NCBI GenBank assembly: GCA_030737875.1
Contig: CM060915.1
Span: 629,736,786-629,800,785, forward strand
DNA from: Allium sativum
Lineage: Eukaryota; Streptophyta; Magnoliopsida; Asparagales; Amaryllidaceae
DNA: 64,000 nt
Reading direction: 5' to 3'
The translations under genes and the position numbers were made by a program. Under the pieces are notes generated by a model. The model saw only the letters and a list, made by a program, of their open reading frames with translations. It made no database searches and was not told the DNA's origin. Below, piece after piece: positions 1-12,128 of this stretch; the first letter of the stretch is position 1, and each line of letters begins with the position of its first letter.

Positions 1-110
1 CATTTCGAAATCGTTATATATTCAATTCATTTCGAAATCGTTATATATTCAATTCATTTCGAAATCATTTTCAATTCAATTCATTTCGAAATCGATATAA
101 ATATCGTTTA
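1..110. repeat. 27-bp minisatellite, A2 LTR
   Basis: Three or more imperfect copies of a 27-bp unit with core CAATTCATTTCGAAATCG. The array is cut by the window edge. The same unit, read on the other strand, occurs at the matching LTR position in element B (52270-52400), and a 27-bp relative occurs in E1 (8316-8495). Confidence 0.75.
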
Positions 111-1230
111 CGTCAAAATGGCGTCAATCTAATCAACACGGCTTCATAAATTTCTATTTTCAAATATTCTATTTCAAATATTTCTTTTTCAAAATAGTTG
201 TTATTATCAAAATATTTCGTTCAACAGATGACCAATCTCAATGGATGAGTACTGTCAACACATGAACCTTTATTTTATATTGATAAAGATGTACATTTTA
301 TTACAAAAATATTTCGTTCAACACATGACCAATCTCAATGGATGAGTACTGTCAACACATGAACCTTTATTTTATAATATTCTTTATTTTTCAAATTGGA
401 ATGAGGCCCAATCAATTACCATATAAAGTTAATTATATGGATTTTCATACATTACACACATATAATAGCATTGAAAAATAATCAACCATCAACCAAAGTG
501 CACTACACTGTATAAGCATCAAATATAGATATCTAACGCTTATAACAGCCTGTCAATCGATCGATCGACATATTTAATCAATCAGGATGAGTGAACTTCA
601 AATTTCATCCTAACACCCGTGTGGGGTTTCAAACAATCAAACACATATTTTATTTGTGCAGTTGGGCGATGTGTAAAATTTATCGACCCAATCAATGTCC
701 TTCAAATAGGTGTACATAAACAAACCGTCTGGTTTGTAAATGAATATTTATTTATTCACATTCACGTTAAAAATTATATTTTTAACGATAAAACATTTTA
801 TTCCAACATATGAATTTCTATTCAGTTCATTCTTTAAATAAAATGATATTTTTATTTATCTAACTTATTTTAGAAAATTTCGGCGGCATAACGGCACGAT
901 ACTAGAAACGGGACGAGGCCTAGCCTTATCCCCGGTCTAGTGAAGGCCCACGCCATTCACACATCAATCAATCCAGTTTCATTTCATCAAACAACCAAAT
1001 TTCAATCAAATACTCTAACTAATTTTTGCAATCAAACAAACAAGTCCATGGTCTGTGGACGATTGTGTCGGGTGCTACTAAGCACCGTCTGCATCCTAGT
1101 ATATATATATAACTAGAAAAAGAAATTGAAAGGTGAAAATTCTCACCGATAGCTATCCAATCATCTCGACTCTTCTTTGATAGAAATCTTCATCGTCATC
1201 GCATCTTCGTTGCTGTAGCCACTACATATG

Positions 1231-1829
1231 TAAAAATCGAATTTTTACTTCGATGTTCAATATATAAAAAACACCTTTTTATTTCGAAGTTCAATATATA
1301 AAAATCATATTTTTATTTCGAAGTTCAATATATAAAAATCATATTTTTATTTCGAAGTTCAATATATAAAAATCATATTTTTATTCCGAAGTTCAATATA
1401 TAAAAATCATATTTTTATTTCGAAGTTCAATATATAAAAATCATATATTTATTTCGAAGTTCAATATATAAAAATCATATATTTTTATTCCGAAGTTCAA
1501 TATATAAAAATCATATATTTTTATTCCGAAGTTCAATATATAAAAATCATATTTTTATTTCGAAGTTCAATATATAAAAATCATATTTTTATTTCGAAGT
1601 TCAATATATAAAATCATATTTTTATTTCGAAGTTCAATATATAAAAATCATATATTTTTATTTCGAAGTTCAATATATAAAAATCATATTTTTATTTCGA
1701 AGTTCAATATATAAAATTTATATTTTTATTCCGAAGTTCAATATATAAAAATCATATTTTTATTTCGAAGTTCAATATATAAAAATCATATTTTTATTTC
1801 GAAGTTCAATATATAAAATTTATATTTTA
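1231..1829. repeat. 34-36 bp minisatellite, about 17 copies, A2 LTR
   Basis: About 17 near-identical units of 34-36 bp, each with TTCAATATATAAAAATC followed by ATATTTTTATTTCGAAG. The unit contains an AAAAAT-N3-ATTTTT palindromic core. It sits between the GC-rich leader and the conserved GCAGACGGTG block, the same place where other giant LTRs carry arrays with different units. Confidence 0.9.
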
Positions 1830-2089
1830 TCACGCTATTTTTCACATAAAGGTTTCGCCTTTTTATATACATAGATTTCAACTTTTTACATATAAAGATC
1901 TCGCCTTTTTACATGTAAAGATCTCGCCTTTTTTTTTTACATATATAGATCTCATTTTTATTTCAATCAATTCTATTTTCCTGTTTTAAAAACAATGTAA
2001 TTTTATTTAAACTGCTAAAATATACTAAAAACTAAAAATAACATAAAATAAAATAAAATAAACTGTTAAACCTTTCTCTGCAAAACGAT

Positions 2090-2460
2090 CTGCCACCTTC
2101 GAACAAGCCTCGTCGCCTAGGGTTAGGAATTTGCGGCTCCACCATTGCGCCAGAGTCGGATCTGAAGGTGCCGCCCCGTAGGGCTTCGCGCCTCCTTGCA
2201 GCGCCGGCGACGGCGTCCATCTCGCGGTTTCTGGTCTCCTTTGTTTTGTTTGGGTGGAGGGGGGGGGGAATCAGGCGTTCGATTTCCATCAGAAGAAGAG
2301 GGAGCGAGAGAGGGATCGGCGAGGTGGTCATCGGAGGTGGAGGGGGAAAGGGCGACGGGATGGTGGCTGTAGGTGGAGGAGCGGCAGACGAGTTCTGAGG
2401 GGCGCGATTTATTTTATAAAGGAGGCGGGTTTGATTTGTGAGAGAGAGGTTAGGGCTTGA
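2090..2460 (-). promoter_or_regulatory. GC-rich leader region of the A2 LTR
   Basis: An abrupt GC-rich block in an otherwise AT-rich LTR, near 550-900 bp from the LTR start. In element sense it contains CCTAACCCTAGG, similar to the plant telo-box motif AACCCTA often seen in 5' leaders. Short open frames on both strands here differ from the equivalents in other copies, so I read it as an untranslated leader or promoter region and not as a gene. Function is inferred from position only. Confidence 0.4.
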
Positions 2461-2995
2461 CCCTATATAATAATATATATATTTTATTTATTTATTTATT
2501 TCCTTTGAAAGTTGACTTTTCATACGAATCTCAAATCGAGCCCAACGACTGTCGTTCCTAACGTTTTACCCCTATTCCGAACACAATGGGATATGTATCG
2601 CAAGCTGATTCGATAGTCACAATCAGTTTTCGTTGAATTTACATTTAAATCACCTTATTTAATTTTAAACGTACATTTCAATTTACCGGGGCCACATACG
2701 AACTAGAAAAATTCCAGAAAAATATTTTCTAGCTTCGTATTGACGATACGGTCCTAACAAAACTAGTTTCGTCGAATTCTGAGACCGTTAGAAAAATGGC
2801 CATTTTCAATTTTATTTATAATTATATATAAATATTTATATTCTAACGACGACGTGTATAAATATATACGTCGAATTATATTCAAAATAAATTTCTCGTC
2901 GATTATTATTTAAAATAATTCATTTTAAATAATCAAAATTCGCTAAAATTGCCAAAATAAAAATTTAAACTGGCCCAGATTTTCGGGTTGTTACA

Positions 2996-4073
2996 AGGTC
3001 GGAGGAGGAGTAGAGGGGAGCTCGAGGGTGGTGGGCGCTGGCTTCGACGGGCGGTGGCGATGGGTGGTGGTGCGTGGGCGACGGCTGAGCGATTTAGGGC
3101 CTAGGGTTTTTTTTTTCTGGTATCGAATTCGACGGGGAGGGCAAATGAAAGAGGGAGGGGGTTTTCTGAAAATATATATATTTTATATTTAATTCATTTT
3201 ATTTTTCAAAAAGAAACTTTTTATTTCGAACGCGAAACGAGACCCACCGCCTATCGTCCATAGCTAATTACCCCCATTCCGAACACAATGGGGTATGTAT
3301 CGTAAGCTGATTCGATCGTTTCGATCAGTTTTCGTCAAAATCAACATATAACTCTATATATTGAATTTGAACGCACATTTCAATTTACCGGGGTCACATA
3401 CGAACTCTAAAAATTCCCGAAAAATATTTTCTAGCTTTGTATTGACGATGCGGTCCTAACAAAGCTAGTTTTGTCGAATTCTGAGACCACTGGAAAAATG
3501 GCCATTTTCCAGTCGATTAAAATCAACTAAAACCGGTCAAACGCGTTTTCTTTTGCCTCGCTCACATATTGATTCGAAAAATTATGAAATTTGAAATCTA
3601 GCAATAACTTTACATCACGGACCCAACAAAAGTGGTTTCGTCGAAATCCGAGGTCGTTTGCAAAATTCCCATTTTTAAGGGCCTGAATTCCATAGCGACT
3701 ATTCAGAATTTTCATCTGAACATATCTTTTCATTCCTGCTATGAAATTTTGATTTGTCAGATTCATTGGGAAGATATTCTCTATTAGATTCCATTATTTT
3801 TGGTTTCACTAAAATCCGGTTTATTTTGCACCCGGTACATTCAATTGAAGTTTGAAATCGAATTATCGAACTACCGCGCCATTTTCAATTCTATTTATAA
3901 TTATATATAAATTTTTATATTCTAACGACGACGTATATAATATATACGATTGAATTTTATTCAAAATAAATTTCTCGTTGATATTATTTAAAATAATTCA
4001 TTTTAAATAATCAAAATTCGCTAAAATTGTCAAAATAAAATTTTTAAACTGGCCCAGATTTTCGGGCTGTTAC
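2996..4073 (-). repeat. E1 3' LTR, promoter-proximal 1078 bp
   Basis: In element sense this starts at 4073 with TGTAACAGCCCGAAAATC, right after the polypurine tract, and is broken at 2996 by A2. It matches 10406-11484 with scattered single-base differences. An apparent open frame at 3527-3766 also appears, in various lengths, at 10841-11176, 33135-33323 and 50081-50431; it is just LTR sequence shared by all copies and lies on either strand relative to the elements. Confidence 0.88.
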
Positions 4074-4090
4074 AATCTCCCCCACTTAAA
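4074..4090 (-). promoter_or_regulatory. E1 polypurine tract
   Basis: On the minus strand TTTTAAGTGGGGGAGAT directly precedes the LTR start TGTAACAGCCC at 4073. Such a purine run primes plus-strand DNA synthesis in LTR retrotransposons. The upstream TTTTCGGGGACGAAATG resembles the 3' end of Tekay/Del-type chromovirus elements, which suggests the parent lineage. Confidence 0.85.
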
Positions 4091-5081
4091 ACATTTCGTC
4101 CCCGAAAAGGAACAAAGTCGAAAGTGGTTTGATTAATCAACTCTACGTTTGATCTGGCTTCCATTCTCCAACTTTTCAGTTTTTGAGAATTTTCAAAAAT
4201 TTGGCTAACACCCTAAATTTTCGAAAATTTTCGCCATAACCTCCCCTGCACCGGGAGCCACGAGAAAATCCCGAAATTTCCATACATGCCATCTGATCTT
4301 AAAAAGAAAAAGAAAAAGCCAAGCGGCTAACCAATAGGCTCATAAAATCATCATCACCCAAACAAAACAGTAAATTATAGTAAACATGGACCTATTTGTC
4401 GGGCAAACAAATTTTATTCTCTACTCTAGCCTCCTTGCTATGACCTGTTCAATGTAAGTACGTATATATGCAAGCAAATGCAACTAATTTTCAATACAGT
4501 TCAATACTTGATTCTATTAGGCATAATAGTTCAAAATTATCAAACAAATAAACGAACAACACAAACATCAATCAATTAGTGGATTAACATTTCAAATTCC
4601 TAACTTTGATATGTAGTCAAAAATCACATTTTTGATGCCAAATCACAACAATAAGCCCTATCTAGTTTCGGTTCTCACACCAGTCAATCGGAAATTAATA
4701 GAAATCTCACTTTCGAAACTCGAAAATAATTACTGGCGATGGTGCCCCGTCACCAGAATTATCCCCGGGCACTAGAGTGCGATTCTATAACTATTCAATA
4801 CATTAAAACTTCGAATACACGTTTGCAAGACATATATGCAAAATCTTTATATATTGGATTGTACAAATCAATACAAATAAATAATCAAATACGAATAATT
4901 GATTTAAATTTTCAAAACAAAACTTGTTTTCATTTTAAAAACATACTCTTCACACTCGTTCTAGGATACTGCTGATCCCATCTCTAACGAGTCATTCCCA
5001 TTGGATATTACTAATCCAACATCTGATGAATTCTTTCGTATGGTTCTAATGTGTCCTGCTCTCTAAGCTTTGTAAACCAAA

Positions 5082-5093
5082 GCTCTGATACCA
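5082..5093 (-). promoter_or_regulatory. E1 primer binding site (tRNA-iMet type)
   Basis: On the minus strand TGGTATCAGAGC lies two bases inside the LTR end. This is complementary to the 3' end of plant initiator methionine tRNA, the usual primer of many plant gypsy and copia elements. It is followed by GAGCTTTG-GTTTA-CAAAGCT, a 7-bp stem with a 5-base loop that E2 also keeps. Confidence 0.92.
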
Positions 5094-7079
5094 ACTGTGA
5101 AAACCCGTAACTTCCCCGTGAAGGAAAGAGCGGATAGTTCGAGAACAAGCCACAACAGAACGCAGACGGAAGAACATTTCATTGTATATTACAACAATGC
5201 ATCAGAATACAAGAATATACAGAGTATAAATGAATAAATATTACACAGAAATATCAAAGATTTAAATTACATTTAAATCACATCGCAGTGGAAAATAATA
5301 CAATAAACAACTAGAAGAGATATACGGATACAAAGCTTTCCGGATATCCTTCCAGCTGTAAACCAGGATCCTGTGAATATAAATCTGCAAAACCAAAACT
5401 ACTAGCTGCCCGTGTCAAAATAAGGGCACCCAGAGTTTAGGTTAAAACAATAAACTCCAGGTCAGTCATGGGACTGGTGTGAGAACTAAAATAGTTATTA
5501 ATCTTTATTTTAAATCATTAGGTAAATCAAGGGACCACGCCGTATAACACAGAACGGGTTTCCTCCCAAGAATACCAGTGCATAAAACAACAGCACAATG
5601 CTAAATAAAGAAAAATGAAGTTATTATAAGACCCAGGTCCTATCACACAATGCAACGCAAGCCGGGGGATAGGATTTTTACCTTATAATAGCCAAGAATG
5701 CTTGATACGTTTAAAAGAAATCATTTGATACTATTATAAGTGTATAATGTATAAAACAACTTCAAATCATAAGTATCAATCATAGGCGGCATGAATGCCC
5801 CATACCACTATGTCGCCATATATAGGTTATACAATCAATATTGCAAAGTCATGTATTTGGAAATTGGGTTTCCATCTATGAACCGAGGCAAAAGATAGTC
5901 CTCAACCGATTCGAGACGCTCTAGCCCGCCCCTCAGGATCAGAGCTCGAGTGACCCTTGGATCGTCAGGGCCGGTCCACCGATGTGGATTAAAATGCCTG
6001 AACATGCGTTTCCCCGCCCTTTGAGGCGTAAATGAGCCAACGAATGGCTCCATCGGACCCGGATCGTCCGATCTAACCGAGGCGGCTCGCAACAACAACC
6101 ACACAGGTGAAAAGTATATAAATGTCAGGGCTGGTAGGTCACTGACACCACCCTAGCTAGAAAGAAACGCATGCCCTCCCTGAGGTCCTTCTCCCGTTTT
6201 TGGTTCACAACTGGGGTGTGAGGCTCGCGAATTTACGTTACGCAAAGCTGTGCCACACAGGCTGTGCTTTGATCATCACCACAAGACTTTGCTTTTCAAC
6301 AGAAGTCTCGATCAATTGCATCTTAGCATGCCACACAGGCAAACCACTCTATGCAACCGATATCAGCCAAACAGAATGAAATCCAATGTCAGACACACAG
6401 TCCATTTACAAGTCCGTTCTGGTTCTGAACGAAACCGGAGGCACTTTCCTCGCATATCCATCGATCTCCAAGCACATCTGGACGACCACCGATTGATTCC
6501 CTCATCTTGGGTGTACAGCCCAATCAAGATCATCAGTAATCACCCAAACGTTGTGAAGACTTCCGGTCTTCAACCACCGTCTTCATCTTCGACTTATCGT
6601 CGTATCAGTTATTCAGATTGGGATAAACCCGGTCTTTCCGAATAACTCGCGTATATTTTAAATAAGTGTTACACAAACACAACAAACGCCTCATTCCAAT
6701 TCATCAGTCACTAACCGTAAATTAATCAAGAGAATAATTTCCCAAATATTAACCCCGAAGGCCGAAACCAACATCAGATCAATATCCAAAAAACCATTTT
6801 GCTTGGCTAACCGACAGTTAGTTTCTAAATTTCACATTCATAGGGAAAGGTTCCCATTAATTTTATCCAAGATAAATTCCTTGAATTTATTCTTTAATCA
6901 TCTTTTGAATTTCGATTCAACTAGTCGGGATTAACGAACCTTACCAAAGTAATCATTTGTTTTAATTTCCCAACCCTAACCTATTCATCCCATGAAGTAA
7001 AACTGGTAATACTTCATGTCTAACACCACGGTGTTATCGGTAAATTTAATTACCATTTCACGTTCAAATCTAATTAAAG

Positions 7080-7740
7080 ATTTAACTAACGCCTGGAGCA
7101 AAACGGGTGATACTCCATCCTCGATCATTTCAATCTAATTAAAGATTCATTAAAACTCCACTTAGTTTTAATCTTTAACGGGGTTAAAGAATCAGTGTCA
7201 TTTAAAACACTGTTCACGATAAACCCAAAACCACATTCCATTAATTATCGGGTTAAAGAACAAGTGTTATTTAAAACACTGTTCACGATAAACCCAAAAA
7301 TCAATATCAATTCAATTCCAATTAAATATTATTTAATTGGTACACTTCATTAAATCTAAATAAAAAGATTTAATCTTTTCTCAACTGGGCTTAAGAACAG
7401 TGTTAATGAAGACACCATTCATGACAAACCCAAATCACATTTGATATTAAACACAAGGCTCTGAATAGAAAATATATCGGCTTATATTCAAAATCAAATT
7501 CTACGACCAACAGATATCATATTGGAAATAACGATATATAAATATCTTTCAAATTTCCATAACATCTGTATAATCACGAAATCCAACATCGAAATATTCC
7601 GAAGACAATTTCGATTCAAATCCATTCCAATGCAATTATTAGAAATTCTGGTTATTTTCAAAACCATTTCAAATCCAATTTATTTATTTAAAAATAAATA
7701 GAATTATAATTCTAGTTCAAAACTAGTTCATTTCGATAAA
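7080..7740 (-). repeat. Hairpin-dense LTR segment (E1)
   Basis: A cluster of short inverted repeats. The clearest is at 7318-7340, a perfect 10-bp stem CCAATTAAAT/ATTTAATTGG with a 3-base loop. Two related units at 7189-7235 and 7251-7296 each begin GGGTTAAAGAA, hold an inner AGTGT...AAAACACT stem, and end GATAAACCC. The same set occurs in E2 at about 29085-29860 and partly in B at about 52980-53600. Confidence 0.75.
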
Positions 7741-8315
7741 AATCTATTTTTATCTTTTCAAATATGGAGTTTTTCATCCCAAATCTTCACAAATCATTTC
7801 TTATGATTTTACACAAATTATTACTATTTTTAATAATTTTATCAAGGCCCGTACAGTCGATTTCCATCAACGGCCATCGAACTGCACTTATAGCGACCTT
7901 TGTCAAATTTGATTTGGACATAATTCCAAATCCAACCATTAGATTTCTAATTTCTTATATTCTTTAGAAATCACTTTTCGATACGAACCCAACGGTTCCG
8001 GTTTTAGGAGAATCGGACGGTCGGATCTCTCGCAATCTTCGTTCGAAGTCAATGGTCGAAATTCGCGAACTGCCGCGGCGCGGCGCGTTCTATTCAGGCC
8101 ATTATATTATATATATAATATATACTTCGTCGATTTCAATTCAAAACGTGCTTTATAAATCGTTTTTTTTATTTTCATTTTCAAAACGGTTTCAACTTCA
8201 TATTCAATTTCAAATTAAAATTGAATATTCCAATATAAATTCGTTTTAAATTCATTTCAAATCGATTTCAATTCAAATTGGTTTCTAATTCAATTTCAGT
8301 TCGATTTCAATTCAA

Positions 8316-8495
8316 TTCAATTTGAATTCATTTATATTCAATTTCAATTCGAATTCATTTCTACTCAATTTCAATTCGAATTCATTTCTACTCAATTTCA
8401 ATTCGAATTTATTTCTATTCAATTTCAATTCGAATTCATTTCTATTTAATTTCAATTCGAATTCATTTCTATTCAATTTCAATTCGAATTTCATT
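8316..8495. repeat. 27-bp minisatellite, E1 LTR
   Basis: Six to seven copies of a 27-bp unit with core CAATTCGAATTCATTTCTA. Because the unit is a multiple of three, repetitive open frames appear on both strands; they are a by-product and not a protein. The position matches the 27-bp arrays of A2 and B. Confidence 0.88.
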
Positions 8496-9544
8496 TCAAA
8501 ATATTCGATTTTGAAAGCACCTTTCAATATTCATTATAAAAACGAATATAATCGATATAAATATCGCTCACGTCAAAATGGCGTCAACCTAATCAACATG
8601 GCTTCATATGTTTCTATTTTCAAATATTCTATTTCAAATATTTCTATTTCAAATATTTCTATTTCAAATATTTCTATTTCAAAACTGGAATGAGGCCCAA
8701 TCAATTACCATATAATGTTAATTATATGGATTTTCTACAACACATGTATACAATAACAATGATGAATAATCAACCATCATCCAAAGTGCATTCTACACTG
8801 TATAAGCATCAAATATAAATATTCAACGCTTATAACAGCCTGTCAATCAATCGATCGACGTACAACAAAACAATCTGGATTAGTGTACGTCAAATATCAT
8901 CCCAATACCCGTGTGGGGTTTCAAGCAATCAAACAGAGATTTTTATTTGTGCAGTTGGGCGATGTGTAAAATTTATCGTCCCAATCAATGTCCTTCAAAT
9001 AGGTGTAAATAAACAAACTTTCCGGTTTGTAAATGAATATTTATTTATTCACATTCACGTTAAAATTTATATTTTTAACGATCAAACTATTTTATTCAAC
9101 CTATGAATATTCTATTCGGTTCATTTATTAAATAAAATGTTATCTTTATTTTTCTAACTTATTTTTAGAAAATTTCGGCGGCATAACGGCACGATACTAG
9201 AAACGGGACAAGGCCTAGCCTTATCCCCGGTCTAGTGAAGGCCCATGCCATTCACGCATCAATCAAATCAATTTCATTTCACCAAACAATTCCATTCAAA
9301 CCAAATAATCTAACCAACTACACAACCAAACAATTAAACAAATAAGCCATCCATGGTCTGTGGATGACGGGTGTCGGGTGCTACTAAACACCATCTGCAT
9401 CCTAGTATATATTAATAACTAGAAAAGTTAAATTGAAAGGTGAGAAGCTCTCACAGAATTGCTAATCCAACGCCACGACTCTTCTGTAGAAATCTTTGCC
9501 GCTCTTGCCCCTTGTCAATTTTCATTGCCCGTATTCTCTACACA

Positions 9545-9870
9545 TATAAAAATCACATTTTTACTTCGCTATACAATATATAAAAATCGAATTTTTACTA
9601 CGCTATTCTATATAGAAAAATCGAATTTTTACTTCGCTATTCAATATATAAAAATCGAATTTTTACTTTGCTATTCAATATATAAAAATCGAATTTTTAC
9701 TTCGCTATTCAATATATAAAAATCGAATTTTTACTATGCTATTCAATATATAAAAATCTAATTTTTTACTTCGCTATTCAATATATAAAAATCGAATTTT
9801 CACTTTGCTATTCAATATATAAAAATCGAATTTTCACTTTGCTATTCAATATATAAAAATCGAATTTTTT
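9545..9870. repeat. 34-35 bp minisatellite, about 10 copies, E1 LTR
   Basis: About ten copies of a unit reading ATATATAAAAATCGAATT then TTTACTTCGCTATTCA. It has the same AAAAAT-N3-ATTTTT core as the A2 array but different flanks, and occupies the same place between the GC-rich leader and the GCAGACGGTG block. Confidence 0.9.
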
Positions 9871-10169
9871 CTGTATCATAAAAATTATATTTTTATAAGG
9901 CTAAGAACCTCATATCAATAGCTAAATAAAATTTCAATCTTTCATGTTATAAAAATTGAATCTTTCCTTAGTTAAAAATCCAATATTCGCTTATATAAAA
10001 ATCCATTGTTTTTCCCTTATAAAAATCAATACTTTTTCTATAAATTAAAACTGGTTTAAATACTTAAACTGATTTCCTATAACCATTTAAAACTGAAAAT
10101 CATTTACATTCAAAACGAAAATCATTTACATTCAAAACGAAAATCATTTACCAATAAAGAGAGACAAAT

Positions 10170-10602
10170 AGGAATCTTACAAGTGGTTAGAAGGGGGAGA
10201 AGTCGCGGGTGTCAGCCTGGGAGGCGATCAGTGGTCTCGGCGGCATCGGATTGGGCTAGAGCTCGGGGATTTGGGGGCGTTGGGGCGTCGGATCGGGATG
10301 GAGAGGGTGGGGGTTCGCACGAGGAGGTTGGTGGCGGAATGGGGGTGCGTCGCTCATCGGGCTGGAGTGCGGTTTGCTCGAGAGCAGAAGGGGGCGGAAG
10401 AGAAGAGGTCGGAGGAGGAGTAGAGGGGAGCTCGAGGGTGGTGGGCGCTGGCTTCGATGGGTGGTGGCGATGGGTGGTTGTGCGTGGGCGACGGCTGAGC
10501 GATTTAGGGCCTAGGGTTTTTTTTTTCTGGTATCGAATTCGACGGGGAGGGCAAATGAAAGAGGGAGGGGGTTTTCTGAAAACATATATATTTTATATTT
10601 AA
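10170..10602 (-). promoter_or_regulatory. GC-rich leader region of the E1 5' LTR
   Basis: A GC-rich island with, in element sense, AAACCCTAGGCCCTAAAT near 10520-10503, a telo-box-like motif. The equivalent part of E1's 3' LTR (2996-3170) is nearly identical. A plus-strand open frame of 139 codons (10183-10602) is antisense to the element, low in complexity (Gly, Arg, Ser) and unsupported. The likely role is transcribed leader or promoter; this is inferred from position. Confidence 0.4.
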
Positions 10603-11484
10603 TTCATTTTATTTTTCAAAAAGCAACTTTTTATTTCGAACACGAAACGAGACCCACCGCCTGTCGTCCATAGCTAATTACCCCTATTCCGAACACAATG
10701 GGGTATGTATCGCAAGTTGATTCGATCGTTTCGATCAGTTTTCGTCAAAATCAACATATAACTCTATATATTGAATTTGAACGCATATTTCAATTTACCG
10801 GGGTCACATACGAACTCTAAAAATTCCCGAAAAATATTTTCTAGCTTCGTATTGACGATGCGGTCCTAACAAAGCTAGTTTCGTCGAATTCTGAGACCGT
10901 TGGAAAAATGGCCATTTTCCAGTCGATTAAAATCAACTGAAACCGGTCAAACGCGTTTTCTTTTGCCTCGCTCACATATTGATTCGAAAAATTATGAAAT
11001 TTGAAATCTAGCAATAACTTTACATCACGGACCCAACAAAAGTGGTTTCGTCGAAATCCGAGGTCGTTTGCAAAATTCCCATTTTTAAGGGCCTGAATTC
11101 CATAGCGACTATTCAGAATTTTCATCTGGACATATCTTTTCATTCCTGCTATAAAATTTTGATTTGGCGGATTCATTGGGAAAATATTCTCTATTAGATT
11201 CCATTATTTTTGGTTTCACTAAAATCCGATTTATTTTGCACCCGGTACATTCAATTGAAGTTTGAAATCGAATTATCGAACTACCACGCCATTTTCAATT
11301 CTATTCATAATTATATATAAATTTTTATATTCTAACGACGACGTATATAATATATACGATTGAATTTTATTCAAAATAAATTTCTCGTCGATATTATTTA
11401 AAATAATTCATTTTAAATAATCAAAATTCGCTAAAATTGTCAAAATAAAATTTTTAAACTGGCCCAGATTTTCGGGCTATTACA

Positions 11485-11799
11485 GCAGTCCAAGGTTGTG
11501 CAAACCCTAGAGCTCTCCTCTCAACAAAGACAAGTCAAGAACCGCTAGCATCCACAGCTCCCCTGTAAGTGGAACACCAAGAACCGAAAGTCTTTTGGAC
11601 TTCCAAAGCTCTAGCAGTACCTGCTCCAGCATCCTATGAAAGAAGTACCCACCTAGCTCTAAGCAGACCAAACCAGGGACCTGAAAATCAAAGTCTGCAT
11701 GACTAGCAAACGACATTAGCCCTAGGGGGGTGGAGGGGAAGGGTTAAAAAAGGGGATTAAAATAAAACAAAGACAGAAAACAAAAGCCAAATTGAAAAC
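11485..11799 (-). other. Probable LINE 3' end or unassigned sequence
   Basis: About 315 bp between E1 and the recognisable LINE coding remnant. A 69-codon minus-strand open frame (11507-11716) has no motif I recognise. By position it would be the LINE's 3' untranslated region; no poly(A) tail is visible because E1 cuts the sequence at 11484. I cannot exclude an unrelated fragment. Confidence 0.35.
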
Positions 11800-12128
11800 C
11801 CAAAATCAACTTACACCAGCCCATAGACTGGCCGTTACCGGTAAAATATCAAAGGTAACATTTAGTCTCCTAGAGCGGGCACCTAAGGCACGACTGAAGG
11901 TGCGACCCAGGAATGCAAGAAACACATCATTCCTAACCTTTCGGATAATGGAAGTAGGATCCATTGCTACTTCATCAAAAACTGCCTTATTCTTGGAGCA
12001 CCAGATGCGCCAGCAGATAAGACAAGAAATCAAACGTAGTAGTATAGACCTGAGAGATTTACTAGAGTTCTCATCCCACTTGAAACTCAGCAAACCTACC
12101 AACGAGATGTCATTACCTCGGCAACCTA

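Larger units (their letters stand above)
1..2995 (-). mobile_element. Giant-LTR retrotransposon A2, partial (5' LTR, promoter-proximal part)
   Basis: Read on the minus strand, an LTR starts at 2995 with TGTAACAACCCGAAAATC, the same start as the other giant LTRs in the window. It runs to the left edge. The sequence to its right (2996 on) is not a polypurine tract but the interior of E1's LTR, matching 10406 onward, so 2995 is an outer border and this is A2's 5' LTR. Inside, in element sense, come an AT-rich start, a GC-rich leader (about 2460-2090), a minisatellite (1829-1231), blocks conserved in all family members (about 1100-1030, 950-870, 700-600) and a 27-bp repeat (90-1). There is no open reading frame of note. 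The candidate target duplication is AGGTC at 2996-3000; its partner lies outside the window. Confidence 0.8.
4074..5095 (-). other. E1 internal region, non-coding
   Basis: About 1.0 kb between the LTRs, homologous to the reverse complement of E2's internal region 31736-32774. Only short open frames are present (for example 4739-4975 on the plus strand, antisense and not conserved in length in E2). No gag, protease, reverse transcriptase or integrase motif is visible. The shared features are the primer site at one end, the polypurine tract at the other, and a short block around 4420-4450 (CTCTAGCCTCCTTGCTATGA) that is conserved in E2. Confidence 0.8.
2996..11484 (-). mobile_element. Giant-LTR retrotransposon E1 (3' LTR interrupted)
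   Basis: A minus-strand LTR element. In + coordinates: 3' LTR piece 2996-4073, polypurine tract next to 4074, internal DNA 4074-5095, primer binding site 5082-5093, full 5' LTR 5096-11484. The 1078-bp 3' LTR piece aligns almost base for base with 10406-11484, confirming the LTR pair. The rest of the 3' LTR is displaced beyond the window by A2. The internal region is about 1.0 kb and non-coding, against an LTR of 6389 bp. It is inserted in LINE-derived sequence; the candidate target duplication on the right is GCAGT (11485-11489). Confidence 0.88.
5096..11484 (-). repeat. E1 5' LTR, 6389 bp
   Basis: Starts (minus) at 11484 with TGTAATAGCCCGAAAATC and ends near 5096 with GGGTTTTCACA. The exact end is uncertain by two bases, 5096 or 5098. 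Order in element sense: AT-rich start, GC-rich leader 10602-10170, minisatellite 9870-9545, conserved blocks 9410-8880, 27-bp repeat 8495-8316, hairpin-dense segment about 7740-7080, then a conserved 3' part 6650-5096. Open frames at 6250-6645 and 5835-6104 are not kept in the homologous LTRs, so the LTR is judged non-coding. Confidence 0.87.

Noticed and set aside
1231..1829. Possible CRISPR-like array
   Set aside because: Units are contiguous with no unique spacers, and the setting is a plant LTR; these are minisatellites.
2101..2400. Host gene exon in the GC-rich block
   Set aside because: Open frames on both strands are short and not shared by the homologous LTR positions; no domain seen.
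6250..6645. 131-codon plus-strand open frame
   Set aside because: Antisense inside the E1 5' LTR; the homologous stretches of E2 and B do not keep the frame.
8312..8693. Repetitive Asn/Phe or Lys/Leu/Asn-rich proteins on both strands
   Set aside because: Produced by a 27-bp minisatellite whose period is a multiple of three.
10183..10602. 139-codon Gly/Arg-rich plus-strand open frame
   Set aside because: GC-rich LTR leader, antisense to the element, low complexity; the partner LTR is cut in this region, so conservation cannot be shown.
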